64,000 bases of DNA from Patiria pectinifera (taxonomy: Eukaryota; Echinodermata; Asteroidea; Valvatida; Asterinidae): assembly GCA_029964075.1 (NCBI GenBank), contig CM057129.1, forward strand, positions 26,093,430 through 26,157,429, in the 5' to 3' direction. Under the pieces are notes generated by a model, which was not told the DNA's origin, ran no database searches, and saw only the letters and a program-made list of their open reading frames with translations. The translations under genes and the position numbers were made by a program. Below, one piece after another: positions 11,820-23,500 of the stretch. How positions within the stretch are numbered: the first letter of the stretch is position 1; every line of letters starts with the position of its first letter.

Positions 11820-12229
11820 CCTAGAATTTTACTCAACTATGTGATGGGCGTAGCGAGCATGCGAGTTTTGCATTCCACCGCGCTTTGTTTAAGAGGAATA
11901 GCCGACATTCCGGGCGTTTCGGTATAGTTTTCTTGAAGGGCTAGCTGCGAAATACTTTGATTTAGATCCAACACATCGTTGCAAACAGACCATCTTTTAC
12001 CAGCATCTTACACTCTCCACTTTTACTGAAATTTTGAGAGAGGCTCCCAATAGCGGTAGAATATTTACATCTTCATTGTATTTTCACTGCTGATCGTCGA
12101 CTTTGACATCGGACACGGAGTAGGCATGAGCGTGGATCCTCCCAAGTGGTGAGTAAATCCCTTGTCTGATATTTAACCTTTTTATGCCTAAAACAGTTTT
12201 ATGCCTGAACCTTTTTATGCCATCATTTA
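11820..12229. other. No gene seen
   Basis: Unique-looking AT-rich sequence between the satellite and the probable LTR; only short frames. Confidence 0.35.
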
Positions 12230-13268
12230 TGTAACATTCTGGTCGTTTGTATGCTTGGTTTATTGCCAGAAATTAAGGCCGTCAAAGCGGACACGGCCGG
12301 AAATTTGCCTTGCGATCACGACTGATTAACTTTTTGAAATCAATCTGTTGTCGTGATTTGCAAGTATTTTTGAGAATTAGTTTTTCCCTATAAATGATTC
12401 TCTATTTAACTCTTGCATGAGATGGCAAAAAGGATTTTCTGTTGACTATATTTTATACTTTGAACATTTCGGGTAAACTAGGTCGATTTATTTAAATACA
12501 ATTTCCTGCTATTTTAATATTTTTCGGCAATTCCGGAAAACAATGTTATCATGAACTTTATATTTTGTGAATTTCCATGTTTCCTTTTTGAAACAAACAC
12601 AAATTGGAACTTCTGAGCAACACGAGTAAGCAAATAACTTCAACTTAAATTTTAGTGTTGCTATAATATTTACGTTCTCATTTATCATTGGAAATATACT
12701 TTCCCATTTTTCCAAAACTATCAGTTTTCTATTGCTATGATCATTCGGAATTTGTTATTAGAGCATGGTATTATATTCTTATTTCATTTTATAACATAAC
12801 TTGGTGAATAATTCATTTCTATTTTCGGATTTAAAATTACACTACATGTATATAAAATATTCATATTCTTGCATAATTGCCATTTAAATAATTCTCCATT
12901 TGGGCAACAGTCATTTTATGCCATAGTAATTTCCATAATTCATTAGTCATTTATCGTTTATATACATTTCAGATACCATCCTTGGAGTGACAGTTCACCA
13001 CCCTATCTTCCCTATTTGACTGTCGTTTTTATAGACCCAACAAAGTTCTGTTTTTATATACTCACCAAAGTTCCTAATATTCTTTTGTAAATACTGTACC
13101 TGATCCTTTGTATATATATTGTCTCTATTTGTACTATAAATAAAACATTTCATATTTTTGAGACAAACAGAAACTTCGCTCCACCCAAATCATTTTTTTA
13201 GTGGAACCACTCGGACATAAGGAGAGTGCCCCATTTTTAACTAAATAATTCCACTCTCCCCGGTTACA
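12230..13268 (+). mobile_element. Probable 5' LTR of a truncated Ty3/gypsy-type retrotransposon
   Basis: The block begins TGTAAC and ends GTTACA, the usual TG...CA inverted termini. It has a TATATATATT stretch at 13110-13119, an AATAAA polyadenylation signal at 13139-13144, and a primer-binding-site-like sequence immediately downstream. Length (1039 bp) is within the LTR range. I found no second LTR, no gag-pol frame on the + strand and no clear flanking duplication. It is therefore a 5' fragment, or the boundary call is wrong. Confidence 0.5.
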
Positions 13269-13270
13269 CT

Positions 13271-13288
13271 TGGCGTAGTCGGCAGGAT
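13271..13288 (+). other. Candidate retroelement primer-binding site
   Basis: TGGCGTAGTCGGCAGGAT follows the LTR end after 2 nt. Its TGG start and GTCGGCAGGAT core resemble tRNA-primed binding sites of Ty3/gypsy elements. The priming tRNA was not identified. Confidence 0.45.
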
Positions 13289-15258
13289 AGCTTTGCTATC
13301 CACTTTATTTTGTATTTGGGAGCGAAATTAGATAATTTAAATCTGGGATAACGACAGTCAAATATAAAGGGAATTCGCCTGGCACTGATGAGACCGGGAG
13401 CTCTAGCTGTGGCGTCGTTCTGCTCATGACGATTGGGAGTCCAGGCTGAGCTCAGCATCGGCATAGTAGGCCCAGCGGAGGTTGGGACCAGACCAGGTTG
13501 ACCAAGGAGGGGTGTACCGGCCCAGATTCCTGCCGCCTTCCCTACTTGGTACCATCTTGAAAAACGCACATTTTTCTCCAAGAGACTCTGGTGCTGCCTT
13601 TAGACACCACTGAAGCACTAAATCATATTCCGGCTGGACTGTTCCTGTTGCATCTTGGCGGTTGTTTCTGGACTGGTCACTGCGGTCGTCCAATTGACTG
13701 CGTCTTCTTGGTGCCGTCCCCCCGCTGACCTCCAGAGTGAGCTGCAGGAGTGTGTCATCTGCTGCCATTAGATTGAACTGTCTTCTTTTGGCGAAATCCA
13801 AACTCCGTCCATCTTGGTGGCCGTCCATTGATCTGACAGCGACGATTGGTCTCTGGAGCAGGCTGTAGAAGCTTCATTTTAATATTTTCGCTGGTGGTGG
13901 TAATATTTCTTGCTTGTTGTGATTCATTGCATTATCATTGTGTTCTCTGAAAACCTAAAAAAAAAAAAAAAAATTGTACATATTATGTGAGAAAATTTAT
14001 ATTGTCATTTGTATACTGCATTTGTAAAATTAGCACTTAATGTAGAATAGAAGGAGCATCCAAGTATTTTGTCTCTTCTCATAATATTCCAGGGAGTTGG
14101 TGTTAAACCAATTGTAAACCAATGTTTAACGACGCTGAGAAAAAAGTTTGGGTCATTACGTTTAAAATTAACCTTAACTGAATCTCCAATAAAAAGACAT
14201 ATTTGTATGCAAACTGTTTAAAGAGTACAATGCCCTGAAACTACTAATCAACAAACTTAGCTGACCCAAGTTTCGGCAAGTCCTTCCAATTTTTATTTAT
14301 GATTATTTCTTTACAATACATGTGATATAATTGATAACAAGTCTTTTATTTTGTTAATTTCAGTTTTTATTTATTGGAGACTATACGATAGAGCTTCAAA
14401 GAAACAAACATTTGTTTGTGTTTACTTTTATTGACAGGAAAATGGTTGACAATTTTTGTCGAAAGATTTCAACATGAGTTTGAGTTGTGCACTACAGTGT
14501 CCTATACACGTATACACGTACATGTATAACATTTCCAGTGCATTTCTTCATCACGTCATATGTCGCCTATAGGTACAACACTTTACAACTCCACTTTATT
14601 GTTCCCGATCCTGCCACTAAGAATGTTGTTTTGTTATGTTGATATTTGTACCGCTCAACGACTTGGAATCCTCTTGCATTGTTATCATGATTAATACAAG
14701 CCGCGAACAATTTGAATAATAAAAGTAAGGCAGTAGACGGTCACGGTGGGCGGTAACTGTGGGTGGAGCGGGGCAAGAAAAGCTTTTCATTGGCTGAGAC
14801 GTAAATGCCCGTCCTGCGTACGTTCAAAACGAATGAACACTACTGTATCGTGTCAACCGGAGAAAGGTAGTATTATTAAGTATGATGTCCCTTGTACTGT
14901 GGACGTTAGATTCTTGCATTATGATACTCCGTCAATCTGGCCGGTTTCTTGAGAGCAGCACAGCCTCGACTAACGTCAATTGAACTTGCACGATATTTTA
15001 TGATCCATCATTTGCGTCTGAAACCGTGAGCTCGCCTCCCTTGCACAGCAGCACCTTAGAGAGCCGTGTATAGTAGTCGAACTGCTCACATGCAGATGAT
15101 GTGCCCTAACCACTCTGCCTGTCTTCGTAAAACATTCGGAAAAAGATTTTCTTTTGATATTCATCGCAGTTGGCTAAGTACCTCCGTGTTCGTAATCCTA
15201 AAAAAGAGACAAGTTTCGAAATAATGTCGTATTATCTTCGAACGTTTCTATTTTTTTT
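13289..15258. other. Retroelement leader remnant and non-coding sequence
   Basis: A - strand frame at 13424-13828 (134 codons) and an overlapping one at 13264-13581 lie opposite to the LTR direction and match no family I know. An A-run occurs at about 13957-13973. From 14000 on the sequence is AT-rich; the 68-codon frame at 14746-14952 has no recognisable domain. Confidence 0.35.
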
Positions 15259-15430
15259 GGATCATGACTATGCAAGCCTTGTGAGCATTAAACGTAAGAT
15301 GGAGCAGACACAAAGACTGCTGGACAATGCTAAAAAGGAGTTACAAGCTGTGAAAATGCGTCTTGCACGTCGTGATCTAGCACTGAAGAGTGTCACCAAC
15401 AAACTGGAAGATATCATGATACTTAGTTGA
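15259..15430 (+). pseudogene. THAP/P-element-like coiled-coil fragment
   Basis: The frame reads DHDYAS followed by a heptad-rich stretch (IKRKMEQTQRLLDNAKKELQ, then AVKMRLARRD...VTNKLEDI) and stops at 15428-15430. In THAP proteins and P-type transposases a DHxY(S/A)S word typically precedes a Lys-rich coiled coil of just this type. Upstream residues in the same frame look like intron read-through. It is too short to be a gene. It may belong with the broken THAP domain at 6325-6766 on the same strand, the two being separated by later repeat insertions. Confidence 0.4.
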
Positions 15431-17179
15431 GAACAAAGCCATGTTGACACAAACAAACCCAACTGAGTTCTAATAAGCGGCGCGAATTCCCCCTTTGAAT
15501 GGTATGAGTTATTGTATTCCAAAAAAATATGTTACTCTTAACAACTTCAGTCTAACATCCCGTCTGAGATACACCCATGGCATAAAGAAATCGCTGCCCT
15601 GGAAAAAAATCAAGTTTAACATTTGTTACAAATTAAACCAAATATAAGTACATGAAACCTATGAAAGTATATTAAATCAATGTAAACGTCACACAAAAAC
15701 GGTAAGTAAATAGTGCTTAAATCTCCTCCATTTTTCTCTAATTGAATTCGCACACTGCCATTCTGAACTTATATCCAGTGAGTTAAGTCTTCCTTTACAA
15801 ATTCTGTTTAATTTTCAAATAAATTTCAAATAGCGTTTGATTCTTTCAGATTTTTTTAAAATCTCATTTTACATTAAATTGGAATGCTTAAACAGTATCT
15901 CAAAAAAAAAAATTGCATCCCGAGTCGTATGGCTCATTTATGGACGATTTGAACAGAGTTCACTTTAATGAGAAGAAAAAACTGATTGAAATATTCTTTT
16001 AATTGTCGAGTTAATCCATGTATTACATTGTGACATTGAGGCTTCTACTAAAGTTTGGTCCTATAAATTCTACATAATGTTATCTCATGTATGAGAACTT
16101 TTAAGGCATGTGGCAAGATTTTGCTTTTGTAACTTCAATATTTCAATTTCTTTTGGTGCATTTTTGTTTTGTTTTAAGCAACAAAATTGCTCCAAAGTAA
16201 TGTTAAGAAGAGTGCACAACTAACTTGTAGTTTCAGATATACAATTTTCGAAAACAGAGAAAATAGGTATGCACAATTTTTAGGGTTTCGTAAACTGGAT
16301 TCCGTTGCTAACGCTCGTAAAAAAAAAAACATGCCGCGGTCACATTTTCTTAAACTACCTTCAATTATTGTTTTCTTCTGAATGATTCAATTTCAACTGG
16401 ATTAAACATGGTTTTCGGTACCAGTCCTGTCTTCAATTTGAACAAGGATTTTCTCGTTAAATCAATTGATCCGAGTAATCAGTAGATTCCGGGTAATCGC
16501 AAATGTTCCTACCTCTATGCCCCTTTTTACAAGGCGGTTTGCTAAAAGAAATGCAGGGGCAAGGTTTTTAAAAATTAAACTCCTCTCTATTTAGCGATAT
16601 GTATGTGATGTTAGTAGAGTACTCAAAATGCATGTACCGATACTATAGTTTTATTACCGATTTAGATGATGAGCATTTAAGTTTATGATTTCTTCAATTT
16701 CGTAACGTTTAATCTTGAATTTAGCGGATCAAACTAAATCAGATTTATACTTCAATGTATATTCTATATATGGACCTTTAAGGTTTTAATCTGTTCACTC
16801 TATATTTTTTTCTGAATATCACATTCAAAGTCATTGCGATCTGGCCAAATTATATGATTTATAATAAATGATCAGATAAAAGGACAATTTTGAAATCATT
16901 TACATTACTTGACTCATCCAACAATTTCCTTAAGTATAATGAGTACCGACAAAAAGAGAGATTACAATAGCGATGCAGGGGGTCATGCCGCAAAATGATG
17001 AATAGTCTGGTTTTTTTTTTATTTTTTATGTCCTAACCATAGAGCTATATGGTCCTAACACTGTTATCCCAAACTATTTTAAACATTTCTTTCATTTACG
17101 CAAACGAAGAAAACGACGGAAATATTCAGACTGGAGTACCGAGGTGTGTTGTGGATGATGGCACGATACTCAAAGACGT
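15431..17179. other. AT-rich non-coding, no gene seen
   Basis: Several poly-A and poly-T tracts. The words TAAGCAACAAAATTGCTC (about 16176) and GGATTCCGTTG (about 16300) recur in the same order at about 34904 and 35025, suggesting an old interspersed repeat of unknown type. Confidence 0.35.
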
Positions 17180-17560
17180 TCTGCAGCCAACTTGCCATCG
17201 GCTCAAGACCCTGTTCTCCGCTTCAAAGACGTCTGCAGGTGCGACATGAAACAGTGCGGCATTGATCCAACTAATTGGGAGCCTGCCACGAACGAAGGCC
17301 AAGCATGCAGGGCTAGAGTACGCACAGGAGTCACGAAGAGTGAGGAAAAGCGCTGCAACGTCTGGCACGAAAAGGATGGGAGACGAAAGAGAAGAGCTCG
17401 CAACAGAATTGATCAGCCTTTACATGTAGCCCCAGCAGAGACTGTCCCTCTAGAATAGGATTCTACAGCCAGAGAGGGCGCTGTCCCTCTAATCAATGAC
17501 TGTGCGCGCATTCCACTTGTCTCTCGAGACAAGGATCGAGGCCAACAATTGCATATATTG
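17180..17560 (+). pseudogene. LINE 3' end, decayed
   Basis: The frame from about 17192 gives RFKDVCRCDMKQCGIDPTNW followed by an RARVRTGV...EEKR segment and a basic KDGRRKRRARNR tail. This is the arrangement seen at the C terminus of reverse transcriptases of animal non-LTR retrotransposons, where LRFKD...LKxxxI....WE precedes an Arg-rich tail. Neither the RT core nor the endonuclease is present. A similar but longer fragment lies at 52190-52900. Confidence 0.6.
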
Positions 17561-19913
17561 GCTGGATATATGATTGTGACATTTTAACTTTCACGCCGCG
17601 ACGTCTTGATTGTGTTATTACCCCAGACACCCCACACATAAACAAACACTTATTAAAAGCACAGCCCAGACTATTCCGCTAATAATGTGCAAGATTTTTG
17701 AACATGCAAATGATCCAATGCCAGGGTGAGAAAGCAGGTAGTCATGGGAGCGCACTGGTGCAAAGGTTGGTACAAAGCAGTCACAGATCTGGGCATGTTC
17801 AGTTGCATTTTGGTGACGTTAATTTTGAAGTTATGGTTTGTCCCCCTGTTTGTCCCCGCACGAAGTATGCAAACTTTTACCTACTTTAGGAATCACAAAG
17901 GACTCTCGGGCTGTACTCTTCACGCATGGATGCCTTACAATAGTCGGCATTGTCCGCTCCAGCCAGACTTATAAATCAACATGAGAAAAAAATAAATATG
18001 CAGCTACTGCGCTAGAATATTCGTGTATGCCTACACATATACTTCTGTAAGTTCCGGATATGGCTAGGATCACTATTTCCTATGCCACACATGTATGGGG
18101 CGATTTAACACAGGGACTGTGACCGTACTTGTTTACTTTTGCTAATAATCATTCGAAATCGTGATTTCCAAGCTGTGGAACAAGTACTTCCAGGTGTGAG
18201 TGACCATCATTCACTTGGTAAGTATGCAGAGTTTTTGGTCATTTTTCAGCAAAATAACCCAGCATTTACGCTCAGATTTTAGTAGCTGATGACGTAGTTG
18301 ACAAGTTCAATGGTTAACGGCTCCTTATCAAAGGTTGTATAGGGATCTTTATTTGGTTCAAAAGAGCAGAAACTTGTATTTTGGAAAGTTGGAAAGCGCG
18401 GAGTGCGTAATTTGCCCCTAAAGTTGGCAAACCGAATTTCACGATTGTATTAGACTTTTGTTTGCATACGAATTTGGAAAAGGTTGCAAATAAAAATGGA
18501 AAACAGACGTACAAAGTACTGGCATTGTGGATCGATCTTTTAAAGTGATAAGTGATTGTTTAATTCCACATATTAAGTGATAATCTCTTTTCACGTTTAA
18601 GGCTTAGTTCCATTTTTCTGTCACCTTGGAGAGATAGGAATATCTTTATTTGAAGGTATTGTCGGGACATTTCCCGGAATATGTGTGCCCTCTGTCTGCA
18701 ACTATATTATCTGCAACCCAACAACGAAATAAAACACCACACATCTTTTCTCTTGTTCTGAACTGAAACTATTCATATCATCTTGTTTACAGATATTTAC
18801 AACGCCATTCCTTATTACTATTACTTCGGCTGGTTAATCAAACAATTATTTCGCAACTTCTTATACTATAAATCTTCCACTAAATTTTTCAGGTAATTAA
18901 TTTTTTTTAATGAGAATTTGCACGGTTTGACTTTCTTAATTAGATATAAATACTTTGTACAATTTTAAGGAGCGTTGGACGGATAGCAGGGATATCTATC
19001 AAGATCGTCTAAGACCCAGGCTCGATCTTTGGAGACACCTTGGTGTCCTACGGTCTCACAGTCTGGTCCAGACGATAAGTCTGCCCTTGGTAGCCTTCAA
19101 GGCGCCCCAGTTGGTTGTCTTGGACTTGGTCCTCAACTCCAGCCATCCAATAATTGAAAACATTCAACCAAGGTCCATATTCCAAATGACTAATTTTGTT
19201 AAACAGCATTCGAAAGAGCAACTACAATATAGCTGCTCAGTGATTCAATTCACAAAACTGCTTAAACTAATTGCTTCTTGGAGCAAGTCTCAAGGTAAAT
19301 CAAAATGACTATGGGACATTCTTATCATCAAAAACTTTCAATTATTTCAAACATCTTCATATAGAAGGCGTCAAAAGTCACACAACTTCTTCAAATATTA
19401 TTAAACAAACGTTTCAAGAGTCACTCTTTTGATACTTGATAACACCTTTTTTGTAATATTAATCATTTTTAAATCAAATTAAAATGTATACAAACTCATT
19501 ATTTGGTCTCAATAAACTCCCTTATATTAGTGTTCAAAAATATTTTAAAAAAAAGGTTTAAAATTAACACTTACGGTCGTTTTGGTTCTCCGAACTGCAT
19601 GCAGAAATGTGCTCCTGTATGTTTTCTTGATGATGCTCTCAAATTAAGGGGGTACTGTCCGTGATAACTTTTCCCTGGCATATTCAAATTTTAACTCTCA
19701 TTTCTAAATATTTCTATTGTGCAATTTACGCAAAATTTAGGTTATAATATTGGTTTAGGGCTACTTTTTTTCTGTTCTTCCCCCTTCCCCCTCCTTTTTG
19801 TGGGCGGGGTGGATTAGGGGTGGTAAGTTGCTGGATAACTCTTTGGATAACTTATTGTCTTGATGTGATTTACGTTTTATGTTAGTTGTTTTCAATTGTA
19901 TTTTACCATTCTA
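17561..19913. other. No supported gene
   Basis: Short frames only, including a 117-codon frame at 18955-19308 that resembles no family I know and lies in sequence rich in small palindromes (for example GGAGACACCTTGGTGTCC near 19030). A T- and G-rich low-complexity stretch occurs near 19760-19810. Confidence 0.35.
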
Positions 19914-20376
19914 CAGGGTGGTGCAAAAAAAAAATGAAGGAAACCCACAGGAATTTTACATTTGACAGGAATTTTAACCTATACATACTTAACTATAACT
20001 GTTTTTGTGGTTATAATGTAGTGAAGTATAGCTCTTAATGAACCGCACATGGTGAAAAAAAAATCTTTAAAAAATCGCAAGAATAGTGTTATTATGCTAA
20101 TTTGAATACAAGTCTCAAAAGTCACTGTTGTCCACGTGTAATGTTTATTGTCTTCAAATCAAGCTCCGGAGCTCAGTCAAGCAGATTGAATAAAGCCGTC
20201 CGTGGACAAACAGGTTTGGCACATGAACATTTTGAAACTGCATTTGCAATCCTTTTTCGTCACTTGTGTTTGAAAATTAATATTTTAATACCATTAAATT
20301 GAAATGTTGAAATATTCTCAACAAGTAGGTGAAAATTGCTGTCAAAAGTGGGTTTCCTTCTTTTTGAACCACCATG
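19914..20376. mobile_element. Tc1/mariner-like MITE at the semaphorin start
   Basis: The left end CAGGGTGGTGCAAAA, followed by GAAGGAAACCCAC, is mirrored by GTGGGTTTCCTTC and TTGAACCACCATG at the right. TA flanks both ends (19912-19913 and 20377-20378). Similarity of the arms continues inward (TTTGACAGGAATTTTAACCT against its partner). No transposase frame survives. Its last three bases, ATG, form an upstream start codon in frame with the semaphorin coding sequence 54 bp further on. Confidence 0.75.
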
Positions 20377-20427
20377 TACAGTGCACATCTAGCTGTCTGC
20401 CTGGCACCAGTGTCACATCTAAGCATC

Positions 20428-20563
20428 ATGTCAACTGCCCGCTGCGTATCTTGGCTGGTACTCGGCATTCTGCTCGTCTGCCTGGTACCCGCTTGTTACT
20501 CCCAGAACGAGGAAGTTCTGCGTAAAATCCAACGGCCCTATCCGAAAAGCTTCAACTGGAAAG
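20428..20563 (+). CDS. Semaphorin exon 1 (signal peptide)
   Basis: Encodes residues 1-45 and one base of codon 46. ATG at 20428 was chosen because the hydrophobic signal sequence follows directly. The donor is AAAG|GTAATT. The upstream in-frame ATG (20374, context ACCACC) falls in the MITE terminus. Confidence 0.8.
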
Positions 20564-23500
20564 GTAATTTCAGCATGTTTTTTGTCATTTCTATGTATAA
20601 AACGGAATCCGTGAATAACAGGTGATACTCAGACCAAGCAATAATGGGCATCTGGACAACGAAAGAAATAAAAAAGGAATAACAGAACATGATATCAATT
20701 ATAGAATTACATATATTTTGAACTGTAATTCATTTTCCAGTTTAATACAATGTGATTCCATTTATTAAATACCATGTTCATTTTTTTTCTTATATTTCTT
20801 TCATTGTCCAGAGGCCCATTGTTGCCATGGTGTTGATAGAAAAAGAATCCTGAACATTGTGTTGGTAGTGTTTTGGGGGGCAAGGCGGGGGGAGGGGCGC
20901 TTGCCAATATCCAGACCGAATGTTGGCTGAAGAGAAAAAAACACTGGTAACCTTTCCCGTTTTTGTGGGAGACAAGGGCATGTCAGGTTGGCGTAGCGGT
21001 ACTTTCCTCACCTTCCACCGCTGTGACCCGGGTTCGAATCCCGCCTGGGCCAATATGTGGATTGGGTTTTCAGTCCCTACCTGATTCCGTGGGTTTTCCC
21101 CAAAATATTCTTCTGGGCTTTTCCTCCCACCTCTAAAGCTGTAACTTCTTCTCATTGTCTTCTCTCCATTTATCCATCCTGTTATTGGCGCTTGCGCTGT
21201 TGGATGTGGTTGTAATAAAATAAATAAAATAAAAATGTCCAAAGTGACATTTTTTTAATCACCTTGTACAATTTTGCCGCTCAAAACAATACTATGAGTA
21301 CTTTATAATGTCACTGTTTTACTCTCAAAAAATCTTCGCAATAACAAAATGAGATAACAGTTTCCAAGCCTTGATTATAACAAATCGACTGGTGTGCTAC
21401 ACAGATGTATCTGGTTCAATCATGACGTATGGACCCAATGTTTCAGTCATCAACGGCAAGTACTACCGCACGCTGGAATTGATCAATGATCAACTCTTCG
21501 TGGGGGGTAAAGCTCAACTGTTTTCCGTCAACCCTGCAAACCTAGAAATGGTAAGAAAAAAATGCGAAGAAGCAAAACGAATAGAGAGACCAAGCAAGCA
21601 AGCAGGCAGGCAAGCAAACTAAAAGGAAAACAGGCAAACGGGCCATCACGCAAGCAAGAAAGCATTTAGCAAGCAAATACTCATCAGACAGCAGGCAAGT
21701 ATAGCAGGCAGCAGCAGGCAGGTAGCAGGTAGCAATTTTTTCTGCGGCCAAACATTTTGGGCAAAATGTTTTTGAAAAAACCCCAAACTTCTAACATATT
21801 TGAACCAAAAAAAAAAAATGTGAGCCCTCCCCCAACCAAATCCTGGGTGCGCCACTGGGCAGGCAGGCAGGCAGCAGAGAGACAGGCTACTTAGCTGTAG
21901 CTACCTACTGGATTACTGCCACAAATGTCAAACTAATGATAAAACAAACTTTGCGCAATTGGTAACCTGATATAATTGATTCATATTTTGTTCAGTGTTT
22001 TATCAAGTGAATTCAATGTGTCAGTAACACAATCAACACAGTATCAAATCCTACACTTTGGGACTAATGTACAACATAATCATCGAGTTTAAAGTGTTTA
22101 TGTAATGATCTTGCGGGGTGAACCTATTATTTTTGTTTTCAAATTTGCAGCTTAATAACGTATCCATTCCGACCAATGGAGGCTATTTGTGTCAAGATCA
22201 TGTAAGTCTAGTACAATTGTTTATAATTTCCATAATTTCCATAATTTTCACTTAAATTGTCAAAAAAAAGTCTGCATGAGAAGATGCAGACGTTTTTGAC
22301 AATTGAAGTGTTTTGAGATTTGTTTTAAAATGAATTATTGTCTACAGTTTTCATATTTGAAATGGTTTTCGCATTAAACTCACCTACCACTGTCTGCCTC
22401 TGAATGACTTTTTGTCCCAAATACTTCAAAATCAGTGCATTGTCAAATTGTCTGGATAACTCCTGCTCCTTGCCCATCCCTTCGACAACCAATGGACGGA
22501 AAACTTAGGACCATTAAAAATGGTATGCTACGTAAATGTTCGGATATAAATTTCTCAAATTAATTTTAATTTCAATTTTGCACGAATCTGTCTTGGAGGG
22601 TAATTTGAAGTAGGAATGTAGAGATTGCCTTAGCAGTATTTACTGCATTTCTTGACTTTATTTTAGTGTGTAACATTACAAGTGATGACCACCAAGCTCT
22701 GCAACAATCACAAAGTGGTATTCTATTACTGTGATTGAGTAGTTTATACCAAGCTTCTGTTGATAAAGGGCCACATCTCAAGTAAACACTACATGTACAG
22801 TGCATGGAGTAAAAAAAAAAATACACTTTTAAATTAACCATAATTTTATTTGGTTGCAACATAGATGAGATATTTTCATAGGTACTTTTGGAGTAACTCT
22901 TCCCGCTTTTTTTGGTGACATTTTTACTGGATTGGTGTTCAAGCATGACTGCACAGGAGACAATTAAAGAGGTCGAGTGAAATGTGACTTGCGCCAACTG
23001 GTCAGGGCTGGATAAGGAAGAGACAATTCAAAAGAACACAACCATTGTCTAACAAAGAGACAAAACAGGATTTCATTAGCTTTTAAACTTCGTGATTATT
23101 TAAAATATTTAAAAGAAAGGCAATTAAATTACACGGTGTCTTAGTCCTCAACTTGGCCACCATCTCGTTCAATGCACAGCTGGGCTCGGCGCATCATTGC
23201 TGCAGCAGCACGGCAAATTATCTCCATGTCTTGTCTGAGAATGTCAATTTCACGAGTTATCCTTTCTTGGAGGTCACCCAGGTTTGCCTACTGAAACTCT
23301 TGCAAGCGAGATCCACAAATCTAAACTGATTATGCATTCCATGACCAGAACCAAGACAATGGTTGTGTTCTTTTAAGTTGTCTCATTCTTATCCCGCCCT
23401 GACCAGTTGGCGCAAGTCAGATTTCACCCGACCCCTGTAATTGTCTCCTGTGTACTGCAGTCATGCAGGAAAACCAATGAGTGAAAATGTCACAAAAAGA

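Noticed and set aside
13264..13828. gag-like proteins on the - strand
   Set aside because: They run against the LTR/PBS direction and carry no CCHC knuckle or other retroviral motif.
18955..19308. 117-codon ORF as a gene
   Set aside because: No family resemblance; the region is full of small palindromes that generate coding-like words.
20790..21242. 150-codon - strand ORF
   Set aside because: It is the antisense of a SINE with A and B boxes and an A-rich tail.
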